This document shows, piece by piece, positions 13,501 to 20,934 of a DNA stretch of 36,681 nucleotides (position 1 is its first letter; each line of letters opens with the position of its first letter). Made by a program: the position numbers and the translations under genes. A model generated the notes under the pieces. The model was not told the DNA's origin. It saw only the letters and a list, made by a program, of their open reading frames with translations, and searched no databases. The DNA comes from Diphasiastrum complanatum (taxonomy: Eukaryota > Streptophyta > Lycopodiopsida > Lycopodiales > Lycopodiaceae). The DNA lies in contig MU835746.1 in the NCBI GenBank assembly GCA_029204225.1, forward strand, positions 1-36,681, written 5' to 3'.

Positions 13501-16500
13501 CATGTTCAAGTTGTTGCTCTCACACTTGCTCTTGAGGCTCACAGAACTCTTGACTAGGTTCCTCATCCTTGAAATCAATCAAAGGTAGCAACTCATTGGT
13601 TCCATCTCTCCCTCGCTTCTACACTTTGAGAGGGGCCCAAAAATACAACATCACCTTAAACGAAAAAATTCAAACAAGTTATAAGCAAATAGTCTGTACA
13701 AGTGGTGAGCAGGAAAGTGCTATGCTACCAATTTAATAACACATTCAATGATATCACATCAATGGCAGTACACAACAAATAGCATTCAAAAGATTTCTCC
13801 AACAAAGAAACTTAATGAATATCAATGGTCGTCGATGGCTCAAGCAAATTTCCAACAAAGATCTTCAAACAGAAAAACAATTCCCCTACAAAGTGCTCAG
13901 GACATCATACTTGTAATTGAGAAATGATAGATCCTCGACCCTTATTTATACCGATTTGCCAATGATCTAGGAGGTTCCAGATTACTTTGCCCAATTCAAG
14001 GCATTTAGCCTTCTACACTAAAATAGTCTTATTTATAACAAAAGGGAATCTTTATAAAATAAGCATGTAAAATGATTGTGAGACCCCAATTAGTTGTGGT
14101 TACTCATATTGTATGTCCATAACATAGCTGGACATTGTAGTCAAACTAACAATTGGTTGCAACTTGCTCTGTAAATTTGTTATTGCATTCTCTATGATTA
14201 TGTCATGATTGGTGTTGGCATCAACTTGCCGCTCGTGTTACCAGTCACTAATAAAATAGCACATTGAACAGAAAAGAGACACAAGAACTACAAACAAAAC
14301 TGCAAATCCTGAGAATCTCCATAAGAACTAAGATACTAACATTTTAATCTACAGTTGAATATACTGAAGGCCAAGCTAGACTTTCATGGTGCTAAGCTAA
14401 GAGCTACTCTCAAGCAATCCAAACATCGAATGAGGAGGCCTAAGACCTATTTATGATTAGCAATAGGCCTAGTAAGAATGACTAGGACCCTAATAAGACT
14501 AACCAAGCTTATTCAAGTGCCAAGTGACCACTAATAAGACTGAGTATCCTACTGTTAATAAAGCCTAATAGACTCAACTAATCACGTGGCATACTTGATA
14601 ATAGTTATAAATGTAGTGTCAATGACCAAGTGTCATGCTAGAGACCAAGTGATGCATCTAAAATGCCAATACCTATACCATATGGAACTAAATAATGATG
14701 GACCAATGAATGTAGCAATGAAAACATGACTCACCAAACATTTGATAACTAACCATGCTCAAGTTTTCAGCAGATATGCTTTACAAACCATAAGTTGAGA
14801 TTGTACAAGAGCCCCATACACGAAGTCTGACATTTGCATCCATTAAAAAGTCCAAGATTTCACAAATGACATGCGCTTCATCTTTTGCGTTCTCAAGCCT
14901 CCACCTTCCCTCAAGCTTTGTGCCATTTCGCTCCAATGTCCAAGATAACTTCAATACCAAAATGGCAAATCAAGTTTAGTCCATCATAGATGTGACCAAA
15001 GTTTATGTACCAAAATTAGACAACAATACTTCATGTACTAACTGAACCATTTCAGTGGATTATTCAACAAAAAAAACCTTCAAATGCCAATTTTGCATTG
15101 TTTCATGTGCTTATGAAATATGTTGTAAATTGTGATTTGAATGTAATTAATAGTGACATGAACATAATTCCTTTTAAATTGTCATGTAATAAAAAGCAGA
15201 CTTTAGAGAAGTTGAAACAAGAATGCAGTGATTTGTTTTGAATGAACTACCTCATGGATTATCTCTTGTTTGGATAGTAGACCATAAGATACATCTATGC
15301 CAAGACCTCAGCCAATCTTTCAACCACCATATAAGTCCAGTCCAAAAGAGAAATACGAGATTATCGAACAAATTGATAACTGTATGAAAATGGGACATAT
15401 CAAACTTAGTAGGTCAAATGGGTGCTCATGTTCTTCTTAAGGATAAGATGGATGGCAGTTTTTGGATGTGCGTGGATAATAACGGGTTGAATGAATCTAC
15501 CATTAAGAACAAGTACTCGAAGCCAAGAATGGATAACTTGGCAGATAGCTTGTGTGGGGCTGAACATCCCACCAAGATAGATCTTCGGACACCATAAAAT
15601 GGGTCTCCATTTCGATGACATTCAAATGACTGTTTTTAAAACTTGACTTGGTATAGTGACTAATGCTTCTGCCACTTTCCAACAAATGATGAATGATCTA
15701 ATTCATTCAATCTAGAAATAGCTACCTTTATTCCTGTGAAAACTACTATAAAAGCTTTTGATTTGGCCCAGATCTTTGTGGAACCTTTGTTCAGGTTTTA
15801 TGGTTTGCCTTCAGATATTGTTAGTAAACATGATTGAAGATTCTAAATCCACTTGACATTTCTGGTCAGCTGAATTCAATAAACTTGAGATTTCCCTTGC
15901 TTTCAATTCTTTAGATCATACGGTTTTGACAGTCAAATGGAGACAACCAATTAGGCGATGGACGATGTGTTAAAGACATATGTCTCTTGCTTATAATAGT
16001 AATAAGAATTCAGCGACTGGGTACAGTACATTTATGCTTACGTATGGAATCCAACCACATTCACCTATTAATGTTGAATTAGGATATGTTCCTGTTCTAA
16101 AAGCAACCAAATTTTTGCATGATATTATGCAAGAAGTTGCAATTAGCACATGAAAATGTTCCAAGTGCTTAGGAATCAGCCAAATAATGTGCTGACTTGA
16201 AATGAACTCCTCGAGAATTCGATTTTGGACATTGGGTGTATTTGAGGAGGATTCCAAAGAATTTTAATGCCTTGCATCCAGGAAAACATTATATATTATC
16301 AACACGTTTTAATGGACCAAATAAGATTCTTAAGAGAATTGGATCTTTTTGAGGGTGTTAGAGTACAACTAATATTCCATGTAAATCAAAACTCAATTTT
16401 CATGAAGGAGAAACTTTAGCATCGGAAGATAATCTCCTTAAATATTTCTCTTAGAGAACTCCTTATCTCAAACGAAAAAGTTAAAAAAACTTGATCTTAG

Positions 16501-16835
16501 TGATATCTCATAGGTTGGTCGAGGTAGTATCAATCCATGTGAGGAGCTTTACATCGATTGAATCGAATAAGTTTTGAATTCCACGAAACATTTGCTCGTC
16601 AAAGATTAAAGAGCAACTAAAAACTTGAATATGTAAACAAAATTTTGTTTGATGGTTATTTTCTTGAAACATTGGAGTACTCATAAAAGATTAAAAAATC
16701 GTAGAAAATACAAAAAATTTTACGGTAAATTTTTTTTCTTGGTTAGTTGGGCTGAATATTTGATGTATCTTTGTACCATAGTTGCACTGCGTTTCTGAAA
16801 CGCGTTTTGGAAATATGGATTTTTTTTTCAGAAAC

Positions 16836-16901
<66 letters not shown>

Positions 16902-17705
16902 TGGTTTTTTTTTGTGCAATATGGGTATCAAGTGAAAGCTCTAATTAAGAGCATAATTACTGTGTAATTTACCGACTGTTTCGGGTGCAGGATGGTCCAG
17001 TTCAGGTGCATTAATCCATGTTGGGTTCTGTCAAGGATAAAAATTCAAAACTAACCTCTAGCCTGTCTGTTACGATCACAGATGGTCCCAGTAAGTGTGT
17101 TTTCGCTCAGGGAGTTGGAAGGCCAAATCATGAAGAGGCCTTACCGTCAGGTAGCCCCCGGACCCTGCCGTTGGGGGGCGTTGCCCCCCAAACCCCCCAC
17201 CGGACCCCCTGTTTCTCGGGGGGCTACCGCCCCCCGAACCCCCTGAGCATTTATTGAAACCAGAGCAAATAACAACCAAATAGCTATTGAACATAAGATC
17301 TGTTTGTGACCCATCTACTACACTTCTGAGAGACAAAACGCTCGTTTGACCATTGATCCCCTAAAAAAATTTCAGCCATAAGCTATTTTTCCAAAAAAAG
17401 AAAAAAAAAAATTTGTTTTTGCGATTCTGGGAGGAGAAACGCGTTTCTCAGAAACGCGGTTTCTGAAACGTCTCCTCCCAAAAACGTGATTCTGTGCAAC
17501 TATGCTTTGTACATAATGGCTAAGTCACCGACCTGTGAAGAATCCAAGCTGAAACGTTGGCAAACAGTGTAAAAAAATTCATGAACCGCAAAAAAAATTG
17601 CAATGTCTATATTTATATTTGAAACTGGCGGAGGACGGTATGCACGAACATAGGAATGGGAGCAGCCTCTGAGTGCGAAACAGGGAGCAAAGGAGAGAAA
17701 TAGGG

Positions 17706-17755
<50 letters not shown>

Positions 17756-20280
17756 ATATATGAATGGCAGGGACAAGGGCACCATGTGGAAAGGGAGGGG
17801 GTGGCGAGTGTTTCCAAAGGGGGGGGGAGGGTTTTTTTCTTTTTAAAGGCGCACACATGTGAGCATTCGCATGTGGGCGAATAATTTTTGTTTTAATGCA
17901 AAAAATATTAAAATATTAAAATATTAAAATAATTAAAAAAAAAAGGTCTGGCTGGCGCCGCCAAAATGGTGAGCCATTTGGGTGGCGAGTGTTTTTTTTT
18001 TAAACGGAAACTTCAAAAAGAAGAGAGTGAAATTTTTTTGCAAAGAAACAAAACTTCAAAATTGAGAGGCTAAAGTGCTTCTCTCTCAATAATCCTACCA
18101 AAACTAGAATTAAACCTCTTTCACAAGAACTTGCATATCTATCTTTGTCGATATTTTACCAAATTGGCTGGAAATTGGTTCAGATGCAAGGTAAAACATA
18201 GATCTACTAATCTATAAATTTACAGTCAATTAAAAATTTCGGCCAAAAGTACAGGCAAAAATGGAGACAAACAGACCGCAAAAACCAAAGGTAACTAAAA
18301 TTGGAATGATTTCACTAAAATGGCCATAACTTGGTCATTATGCTCCAAACAAAACAAAATAAGTACCTCCCATAAGCTAAGAGAGAGGGCCACTGATCTA
18401 AAAGAACAAATCATATGAAAAAACAAAAGTTAATGGGTCAAAAATTGAATCAAAATATTCTGGAAATTGAAAAACAAAGAGACTAGTAGAAAGAACTCCA
18501 CCAAACTTAAAGAAAACCACCAAATCTGATGGGGAAAGGATCTAATGCTCTAATACCAAAATTATCATGTGCCAATCTTAGCATTAAAACATCTAATCCA
18601 TTCTTGAACATCAAATTAGCATGGAAAAACAAGAAATCAATAAAACTAGTCAAAAATCAAGAAAATAGACAAAATAGAAAATTCTTCACCAAATATGGCA
18701 AAGATAGGCAAGATTCATCATCATCAATGATCATTCAATACATAGGGCCTGACCGTAGAGAATGATCAAAGCTCTCATGTGATTTTCGGCACATGAACCA
18801 TAAAACACCCCAAGAAAGCTCTCCAAGAGAAGCTTCAAGAACACATAGAATCCAAATTAAACAAAAGAAGAATAGCCTCTAGATTTAGCACGACCTCGGC
18901 TATTTATAGTGGTCCTTTGTGATCACGTTGATCAATGACTAGATACAAACATATAAGGTTGTAATGATGTGCACACTTAAGTTCTTAAGAAATAATTTAG
19001 TCTTGTGCTTCATATTCATACCTTTATGTGACAATCATAGTCCATGAGTCAAGGCTTGTCTCGATATTTATTTGTGTGCAACTAAATTCTTCTAATATCT
19101 TACAATCACCTTGTTCATATTAATGTCTCTACTTTGCATTTCTAGACCATTCACATCACATAATTTCCAAAGATCAAGTATTCAAATATTTTTCCATTTT
19201 TTCGTCCAGAACTTCAGCCTAAATTTTTTGGCAGGTTTCTTTTCAGCATATGCATTTTGTGCTCTTGCATTGATGTTGCAAGCTGAGCATCTTCTATATA
19301 TTAACAATGGAGCAGTGTCTTTTATTCTATAGATAAGAATCCACATCTTTATCATGCACAATAGAGCTTAGCAATTAGAGCACAAAATTAAAGAGGATTT
19401 ACCCGCATTTGAGATTCTCCGACTAAAGTAAATGAGTACATTGAACCAGGTCGTTGGTGACTCAAATAAAATTTGGCATCTTTGATGTACTTTTGTACAG
19501 ATACGTCCCACTGACTTGCTCGATCAGCTACAATTTCTTTTGAAGCTGCTTTGCATAAGAAAAGAAAATCAATTTGCTGAGTGTCGTATGAAACAGAGTC
19601 CAAAATATCTGAACAAGGGACGTGAAAATCCTTCTAGTAATAATCTGACTGCTATGTCCGAAAAAACCAAAAAAGCTCCCTGAAGTCTGTGGCAAGTCAA
19701 ACTGAGCACTTCAAAAATTTTCACAAACATAAAAACAAGAGTAGAAAGACAATGTGCACACTCGATGATCGTTCAAATCCTAGCAGATTCAATGAATCAT
19801 TAAATTATTCAAAACAAGTAGCTATTTCCTCACAGAAAGATAAGAAATAATTACATTTCATCACTTTAGGTTGCTCACAACCTAACTGAAATGATTAACT
19901 GGTAAGCAAAATGCACCACTAGATACAAAGACGAGTAGTCAGCATTCATGTATTCTTCTTTCAACGGCCCATTCACATCAGCAACTTCCAGCTGCTTATC
20001 CTGAGACAACTTACAGAAACATGTGAGAAATTTGGAAGAGAAAATCCAAAGAGGCAGTTGGGCCAAGGCATAGACATTGAATGCTTGGAGAAAGTCCATT
20101 TTGTCAGACAAGAAGGTTAAACTAACCCAAGGATGTCCAGGAATGCAGCCCATCTGACACAGAGAGTGTGAAATGGTCAGAAAACCAGATGCCCATCACG
20201 TAAATGACTTGCTTTTCCAATGATTTGCCCTCCCCTTCCAACACCATCCGTGCACACGTTTTGGCTCCCTCTGAATCCAT
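1407..20280 (-). CDS. XRCC4: XRCC4 DNA repair protein, five coding exons, complete
   Basis: Coding exons 20280-20127, 19545-19403, 14948-14820, 2862-2740 and 1898-1407 join to 1,041 nt, 346 codons plus stop, with no stop or frame break. Every junction has GT/AG and matching phase. XRCC4 is the scaffold of DNA ligase IV in nuclear non-homologous end joining. The exons match plant XRCC4 in order: head-domain motifs FTLSVSDGLHSW (about 37-48), ADRASQWDVSVQKYI and SMYSFTLVG; then LSWTLERNGTKLEGRW and ILDFLMDANVRL (about 100-142); the coiled-coil stalk EEVVQKCYAFDKM to FVAVLNSKKAKIRELRD (143-200), the region that binds ligase IV BRCT repeats in the family. The tail is acidic (EPEDEDDLGDDTDDED) and ends in a basic, NLS-like PRKRRLV. 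V-K-K-E at 209-212 and V-K-T-E at 318-321 fit the sumoylation consensus. Introns are 581, 4,454, 11,957 and 841 bp. An in-frame TGA lies 18 nt before the chosen ATG. An out-of-frame ATG lies 16 nt before it. Confidence 0.93.
2134..2506. repeat. Imperfect direct repeat in XRCC4 intron 4
   Basis: Two copies (2134-2224 and 2396-2506) start AAGCTTGTGAGGCT and end near AACTTTGTG(T)CTTAACATCAC. The second copy has an extra stretch of about 20 bp. The pair lies wholly inside the 841-bp intron. Confidence 0.85.
2740..2862 (-). CDS. XRCC4: XRCC4 coding exon 4
   Basis: This exon is exactly 41 codons, with acceptor CATTGCAG|GAAGAAG and donor AAA|GTAAGG. It encodes EEVVQKCYAFDKMTSEA through EEDVYRK, the coiled-coil stalk that in the family binds the tandem BRCT repeats of DNA ligase IV. 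Confidence 0.93.
3244..3689 (-). mobile_element. Copia-type LTR remnant with polypurine tract
   Basis: On the minus strand GCTGGGGAG precedes TGTTATGGACACACATAG, the usual look of a polypurine tract followed by an LTR start. A TATA box (TATAAATAA) follows about 150 bp downstream. It shares the start and a central block (TTGCTTGAGCCATCG-like, CCATTGAT, TTCATTAA) with the LTR-like block ending at 14122, but the two are too divergent to be a fresh pair. The 3' end is not defined. Confidence 0.5.
3262..3349. repeat. 44-bp tandem duplication
   Basis: Two near-identical copies begin CTAAGCCCTAGGCACCTGTG at 3262 and 3306 and differ at only a few bases. They lie near the distal end of the LTR-like block. 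Confidence 0.9.
3690..4320. other. Unassigned intronic DNA
   Basis: The sequence is AT-rich. The minus-strand frames at 3560-3808 and 4042-4405 show no domain. It may be the 3' internal part of the retroelement whose polypurine tract ends at 3690, but no RNase H or integrase motif can be read. Confidence 0.4.
4322..4620. repeat. Compound microsatellite (CT)n-(CA)n-(CT)n with two telomere-type units
   Basis: A (CT)n run of about 64 bp (4322-4385) is followed by two CCCTAAA units (4415-4428), several (CA)n runs (about 4431-4546) and more CT-rich sequence. The long frames crossing it on both strands are simple-repeat artefacts. Confidence 0.95.
4715..4890. repeat. GC-rich block with palindromes
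   Basis: CCGGGGCCC (4722-4730) pairs with GGGCCCCGG (4742-4750) across an 11-nt loop. The 10-bp palindrome GGACGCGTCC occurs at 4773-4782 and 4822-4831. GTCCG-type motifs recur through the block. This resembles the subterminal region of a DNA transposon, but no terminal repeat pair was found. Confidence 0.75.
5025..5032. repeat. Left target site duplication of the hAT element
   Basis: ATTCACAC directly before CATAG. It is identical to 11195-11202. Confidence 0.92.
5052..5117. repeat. hAT left subterminal repeats
   Basis: GGTACCGCGGATCC occurs at 5067-5080 and 5086-5099. Inverted versions lie at 5052-5061 (GGATCCGCGG) and 5105-5117 (GATCCGCGGTACC). Clustered subterminal motifs in both orientations are typical transposase-binding arrays in hAT elements. 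Confidence 0.85.
5418..9673 (+). pseudogene. hAT transposase (BED finger, DUF659, dimerisation domain, AT-hook tail), slightly broken
   Basis: Exon 1 is 5418-7306, joined AG|G to exon 2 (7421-7766), then exon 3 (7846-7991) and a downstream part from about 8094 to the stop at 9671-9673. Exon 1 gives a BED-type finger (C-R-Y-C, then G-H at about residues 35-52), a proline-rich linker (about 120-260) and a DUF659/RNase H-like core. The core has MSDGWTD and VVTDNATN with candidate catalytic aspartates and a C-x2-H in TPCAAHGIDL. Exon 3 carries CERNWSTWALIHTRRRNRL, the hAT dimerisation motif with the catalytic glutamate. The distal part has a GA-rich charged stretch, long P/A-rich sequence and AT-hooks (KRPGRPKG, KRGRPRR at 9357-9440). 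Lesions: a phase mismatch at the 7991/8094 junction, a frameshift near 8250 in a GA run, and TAG at 9122-9124 and near 9272. Exons 1-3 read cleanly. Confidence 0.9.
10173..10499 (-). pseudogene. Opposite-strand second reading frame of the hAT element
   Basis: From ATG at 10499 to TAG at 10173 the frame has 108 codons, with one internal TAG (codon 41, after RQRHP). It reads MAEGEVRRKLEEDVRRHNER, a charged probable helix, then AVELDLDEQIGMNFTRRQL, then an R/A/E/Q-rich helix and an acidic end EGEEFVEDP. The stop splits two halves that keep the same character and frame, which suggests one former protein with a single nonsense change. I recognise no family. Possible roles by analogy with two-gene transposons include a transposition cofactor or DNA-binding helper; this is inference. 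A TATA-like site lies about 210 bp upstream on the same strand. Confidence 0.6.
10530..10695. repeat. Degenerate CTCTCACAGCC repeats
   Basis: Many copies of CTCTCACAGCC, CTCTCACAATGC and CTCTCACTGGC sit between the small opposite-strand frame and the hAT right-end repeats. Frames across this segment are artefacts. Confidence 0.85.
10709..10715 (-). promoter_or_regulatory. TATA-like box for the opposite-strand hAT frame
   Basis: The minus strand reads GGTTAAATAGGCAC here, about 210 bp before the ATG at 10499. It lies just before a CT-rich (plus-strand) low-complexity leader. Confidence 0.4.
10756..11012. repeat. Three tandem units of about 84 bp near the hAT right end
   Basis: A unit containing ACATGCTGCACTCCGATTGG and a GTGCTACTGTACCTGCCCC segment repeats with period 84-85. 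The CCCCCACATGCTG landmark is at 10788 and 10873, with a variant at 10957. The last unit is shortened. Confidence 0.88.
11119..11182. repeat. hAT right subterminal repeats
   Basis: GGTACCGC at about 11119, CCGCGGTACC at 11149-11158 and GGTACCCGCGGTAT at 11167-11180 are the counterparts of the left-end motifs. Confidence 0.83.
11195..11202. repeat. Right target site duplication of the hAT element
   Basis: ATTCACAC directly after CTATG. It is identical to 5025-5032. Confidence 0.92.
11322..11605 (+). mobile_element. 5' fragment of a non-autonomous hAT family
   Basis: TATAGTTGCACTGCGTTTCT and the following roughly 270 bp (AATATGGGTATCA, ATGGTCCAGTT-like, GGATTCTGTCAA) match the left part of the complete element at 16777-17504. 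The right end is missing. Confidence 0.8.
11606..12465. other. Unassigned intronic DNA
   Basis: No domain can be read. The plus frame at 11876-12202 (108 codons) is lysine- and histidine-rich without recognisable motifs. This may be older hAT or retroelement sequence. Confidence 0.4.
12466..12897 (+). pseudogene. hAT transposase fragment (DUF659 region)
   Basis: Broken frames read YSSQGVDTSQASDVEEFIYE, CVAMGELLKRDYPTIVW, then VTKKKRAFAMFKTYRSLDLK and KPTPTHFANHFVMLEQL. These align with the same region of the transposase at 6700-7040 (AMFRVFSHLDLRKPAPTRFA) but are clearly divergent, so this is a different, older hAT lineage. Frameshifts and a stop are present. It ends abruptly at the copia relic. 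Confidence 0.8.
12898..13600 (-). pseudogene. Ty1/copia reverse transcriptase relic
   Basis: Minus-strand frames contain KKLWQKAMENYDIWELVAYQ, then KTRLVAKGYAQQEGLDYE with LALVAKMTSIR, then DWDVHQRDVKGAFLNELI. This is the N-terminal part of copia RT (KARLVAKGYxQxxGxDYxxTFxPVAK and DVKxAFLNG). Several frameshifts break it. Its left edge abuts the plus-strand hAT fragment. Confidence 0.88.
13650..14122 (-). mobile_element. Copia-type LTR-like block
   Basis: The minus strand starts TGTTATGGACATACAATATG and has a TATA box (GGTATAAATAAGG, about 13938-13950). It lies upstream of the copia RT relic in the same orientation. It is related to but distinct from the block ending at 3689. The inner end is approximate and no primer-binding site was found. 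Confidence 0.5.
14123..14819. other. Intron 3, 5' part, nothing recognised
   Basis: AT-rich sequence between XRCC4 exon 3 and the LTR-like block. I see no coding motif. Confidence 0.45.
14820..14948 (-). CDS. XRCC4: XRCC4 coding exon 3
   Basis: This exon is exactly 43 codons, with acceptor TTGAAG|TTATCT and donor CGT|GTATGG. It encodes LSWTLERNGTKLEGRW, then ILDFLMDANVRLR, matching the end of the head domain and start of the stalk. It sits alone between two transposon-filled introns. The acceptor is preceded by a weak pyrimidine tract, so the exact start is slightly less sure than the rest. Confidence 0.9.
15305..16460 (+). pseudogene. Ty3/gypsy relic, RT joined to integrase by deletion
   Basis: Frames read SSPKEKYEIIEQIDNCMKMG, CVDNNGLNESTIKNKYSKP and TNASATFQQMMNDLI (RT). 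Directly after about 15712 come FIPVKTTIKAFDLAQIFVEP and FYGLPSDIVSKHD (integrase core), then YGIQPHSPINVELG. RT palm, RNase H and the integrase N-terminus are missing between these, so an internal deletion of more than a kilobase is implied. Many stops are present. Confidence 0.88.
16843..16898. repeat. (AT)n microsatellite
   Basis: About 56 bp of uninterrupted AT inside the small hAT element. The frames through it on both strands are artefacts. Confidence 0.97.
17155..17250. repeat. GC-rich double hairpin inside the small hAT element
   Basis: TTGGGGGGC/GTT/GCCCCCCAA is a perfect 9-bp stem with a 3-nt loop. GGGGGGC/TACC/GCCCCCC follows about 35 bp later. Both sit in otherwise AT-rich DNA. 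Confidence 0.85.
17513..18546. other. Intronic DNA with (GA)n run
   Basis: It includes a (GA)n run at about 17709-17753 and an A/T-rich stretch near 17900-17940. The part nearest 18546 would be internal sequence of the copia remnant to its right. No coding motif is readable, and the minus-strand serine/leucine-rich frames are repeat artefacts. Confidence 0.6.
18547..18558 (-). other. Probable copia primer-binding site
   Basis: The minus strand reads TGGTATTAGAGC, one base from TGGTATCAGAGC, the initiator-methionine tRNA primer site of plant copia elements. Confidence 0.65.
18570..19080 (-). mobile_element. Copia LTR remnant upstream of the primer site
   Basis: A TATA box (CACTATAAATAGCCG on the minus strand, about 18897-18911) lies about 340 bp before the primer-binding site. 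The outer edges are approximate and no internal genes remain. Confidence 0.5.
19403..19545 (-). CDS. XRCC4: XRCC4 coding exon 2
   Basis: This 143-nt exon has acceptor GCAAAGCAG|CT and donor CGG|GTAAAT. It encodes ASKEIVADRASQWDVSV through GESQMR. The E-x-V-A-(E/D)-R-A-x-Q-W-D and (P)-x-S-(V/M)-Y-S-F signatures of plant XRCC4 are both here. Confidence 0.92.
20127..20280 (-). CDS. XRCC4: XRCC4 coding exon 1
   Basis: This 154-nt exon encodes 51 codons plus one base, starting MDSEGAKTCARMVLEG and ending SDGLHSWTSL. It is the first strand of the XRCC4 head domain. The donor is G|GTTAGT, leaving one base that makes GCT (Ala) with the next exon. It is too short and too interrupted by flanking stops to appear as a long ORF; it was found by matching the plant pattern (F-x-(I/L)-S-V-(T/S)-D-G-x-x-x-W). 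Confidence 0.9.
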
Positions 20281-20860
20281 ACTCCTTCTCCAGCATCACC
20301 TGATCTTCAATTGATCCGACTTATCTTTCCACATCACTCGACTGACATCTATCAGTTTGGATTATGCCACTAAAAGTTGAATTTTCGTTGAGCAAAACCA
20401 ACCCACTTCGATTTTTTTCTGTTTTTGCAGACAAATTTAAACGCTTACCAGCAGATGGTCAAGCAAATCACTTTTTTCTGATTTTTTTCTCTGGGAAAAA
20501 ATTGGGTTTTGTGAAGATTTTGAAAGAGAGCATAGACAGGCTACAAATAGCAATCCCATAGATAAAATAAATTTATGCAATGGTTGAGATTGGGGGTACA
20601 GAATTCCCATTTGGAAGTTGGCCACGTGTTAGCCTGCTGTCACTTGGACGTTTTTAGATGGCTAATCATGAGGAGGTGGATACAATTCAAATGATCTCGT
20701 TTTTTCCCTCCACTCCAAAAGAGTGCCTTTCCATGTCAAACCCCTCACCTAGGCTATGTGATGTCAAGCAACACCACGAGTTGCTCAACACCACGGGTTG
20801 CCCAATGGGTGAAGGGGTTTACAGATTTTCCAGAAATGAGCAGTTGGAGCCGTTCTCTTA
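20281..20860 (-). promoter_or_regulatory. XRCC4 upstream region
   Basis: This is the presumed promoter and 5' UTR of the minus-strand XRCC4 gene. A weak TATA-like GCATAAATTTAT lies at about 20568-20579, near 290 bp before the ATG. An out-of-frame ATG sits 16 nt before the start codon and opens a frame overlapping exon 1. No transposon motif is readable here. Confidence 0.45.
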
Positions 20861-20863
20861 GCT

Positions 20864-20934
20864 GGGTGATGTCAGTTGACGCACAGAACGGGTCATCTGA
20901 AAGGGTGATGTCAGCTGACGCACAGAACGGGTCA
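20864..20934. repeat. 32-bp direct repeat with TGACG motifs
   Basis: The 32-bp copies start GGGTGATGTCAG(T/C)TGACGC and end AACGGGTCA. They lie at 20864-20895 and 20903-20934 (period 39) and differ at one base. Each contains TGACGCA, an as-1-type bZIP core; the second also has the palindrome GTCAGCTGAC. They lie about 585-655 bp upstream of the XRCC4 ATG. Confidence 0.85.

Larger units (their letters stand above)
2863..14819 (-). other. XRCC4 intron 3, 11,957 bp, filled with transposons
   Basis: The intron runs from GTATGG at 14819 to CATTGCAG ending at 2863. From left to right it holds an LTR-like block, microsatellites, a GC-rich palindromic block, a complete hAT element, a 5' fragment of a non-autonomous hAT family, a second hAT coding fragment, a copia RT relic and another LTR-like block. 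The flanking exons remain in phase, so the load has to be removed by splicing. Confidence 0.88.
16777..17504. mobile_element. Complete non-autonomous hAT element, 728 bp
   Basis: It begins CATAGTTGCAC and ends GTGCAACTATG, an 11-bp perfect inverted terminal repeat. It is flanked by CTTTGTAC on both sides (16769-16776 and 17505-17512), an 8-bp target duplication. There is no transposase. GAAACGCGTTTC-type subterminal motifs occur at both ends. The CATAG terminus matches that of the large hAT element at 5033, so that family or a relative could have mobilised it. Confidence 0.93.
14949..19402 (-). other. XRCC4 intron 2, 4,454 bp
   Basis: The intron runs from GTAAAT at 19402 to TTGAAG ending at 14949. 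It holds a plus-strand gypsy relic, a complete small hAT element, microsatellites and a minus-strand copia LTR/primer-site remnant. The first 300 bp next to exon 3 show nothing recognisable. Confidence 0.88.

Noticed and set aside
3690-14122. The LTR-like blocks ending at 3689 and 14122 as the two LTRs of one copia element with the hAT nested inside
   Set aside because: They share a start and a central block but differ strongly in between, and no matching target duplication was found; kept as separate remnants.
16743-16967. Tyr/Ile repeat proteins
   Set aside because: They are translations of the (AT)n run.
17500-17858. Ser/Leu-rich minus-strand frames
   Set aside because: They are translations of the (GA)n run with no independent evidence.
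20235-20296. Upstream ATG near 20296 as the XRCC4 start
   Set aside because: It is out of frame with the conserved head-domain sequence and its frame ends inside exon 1.
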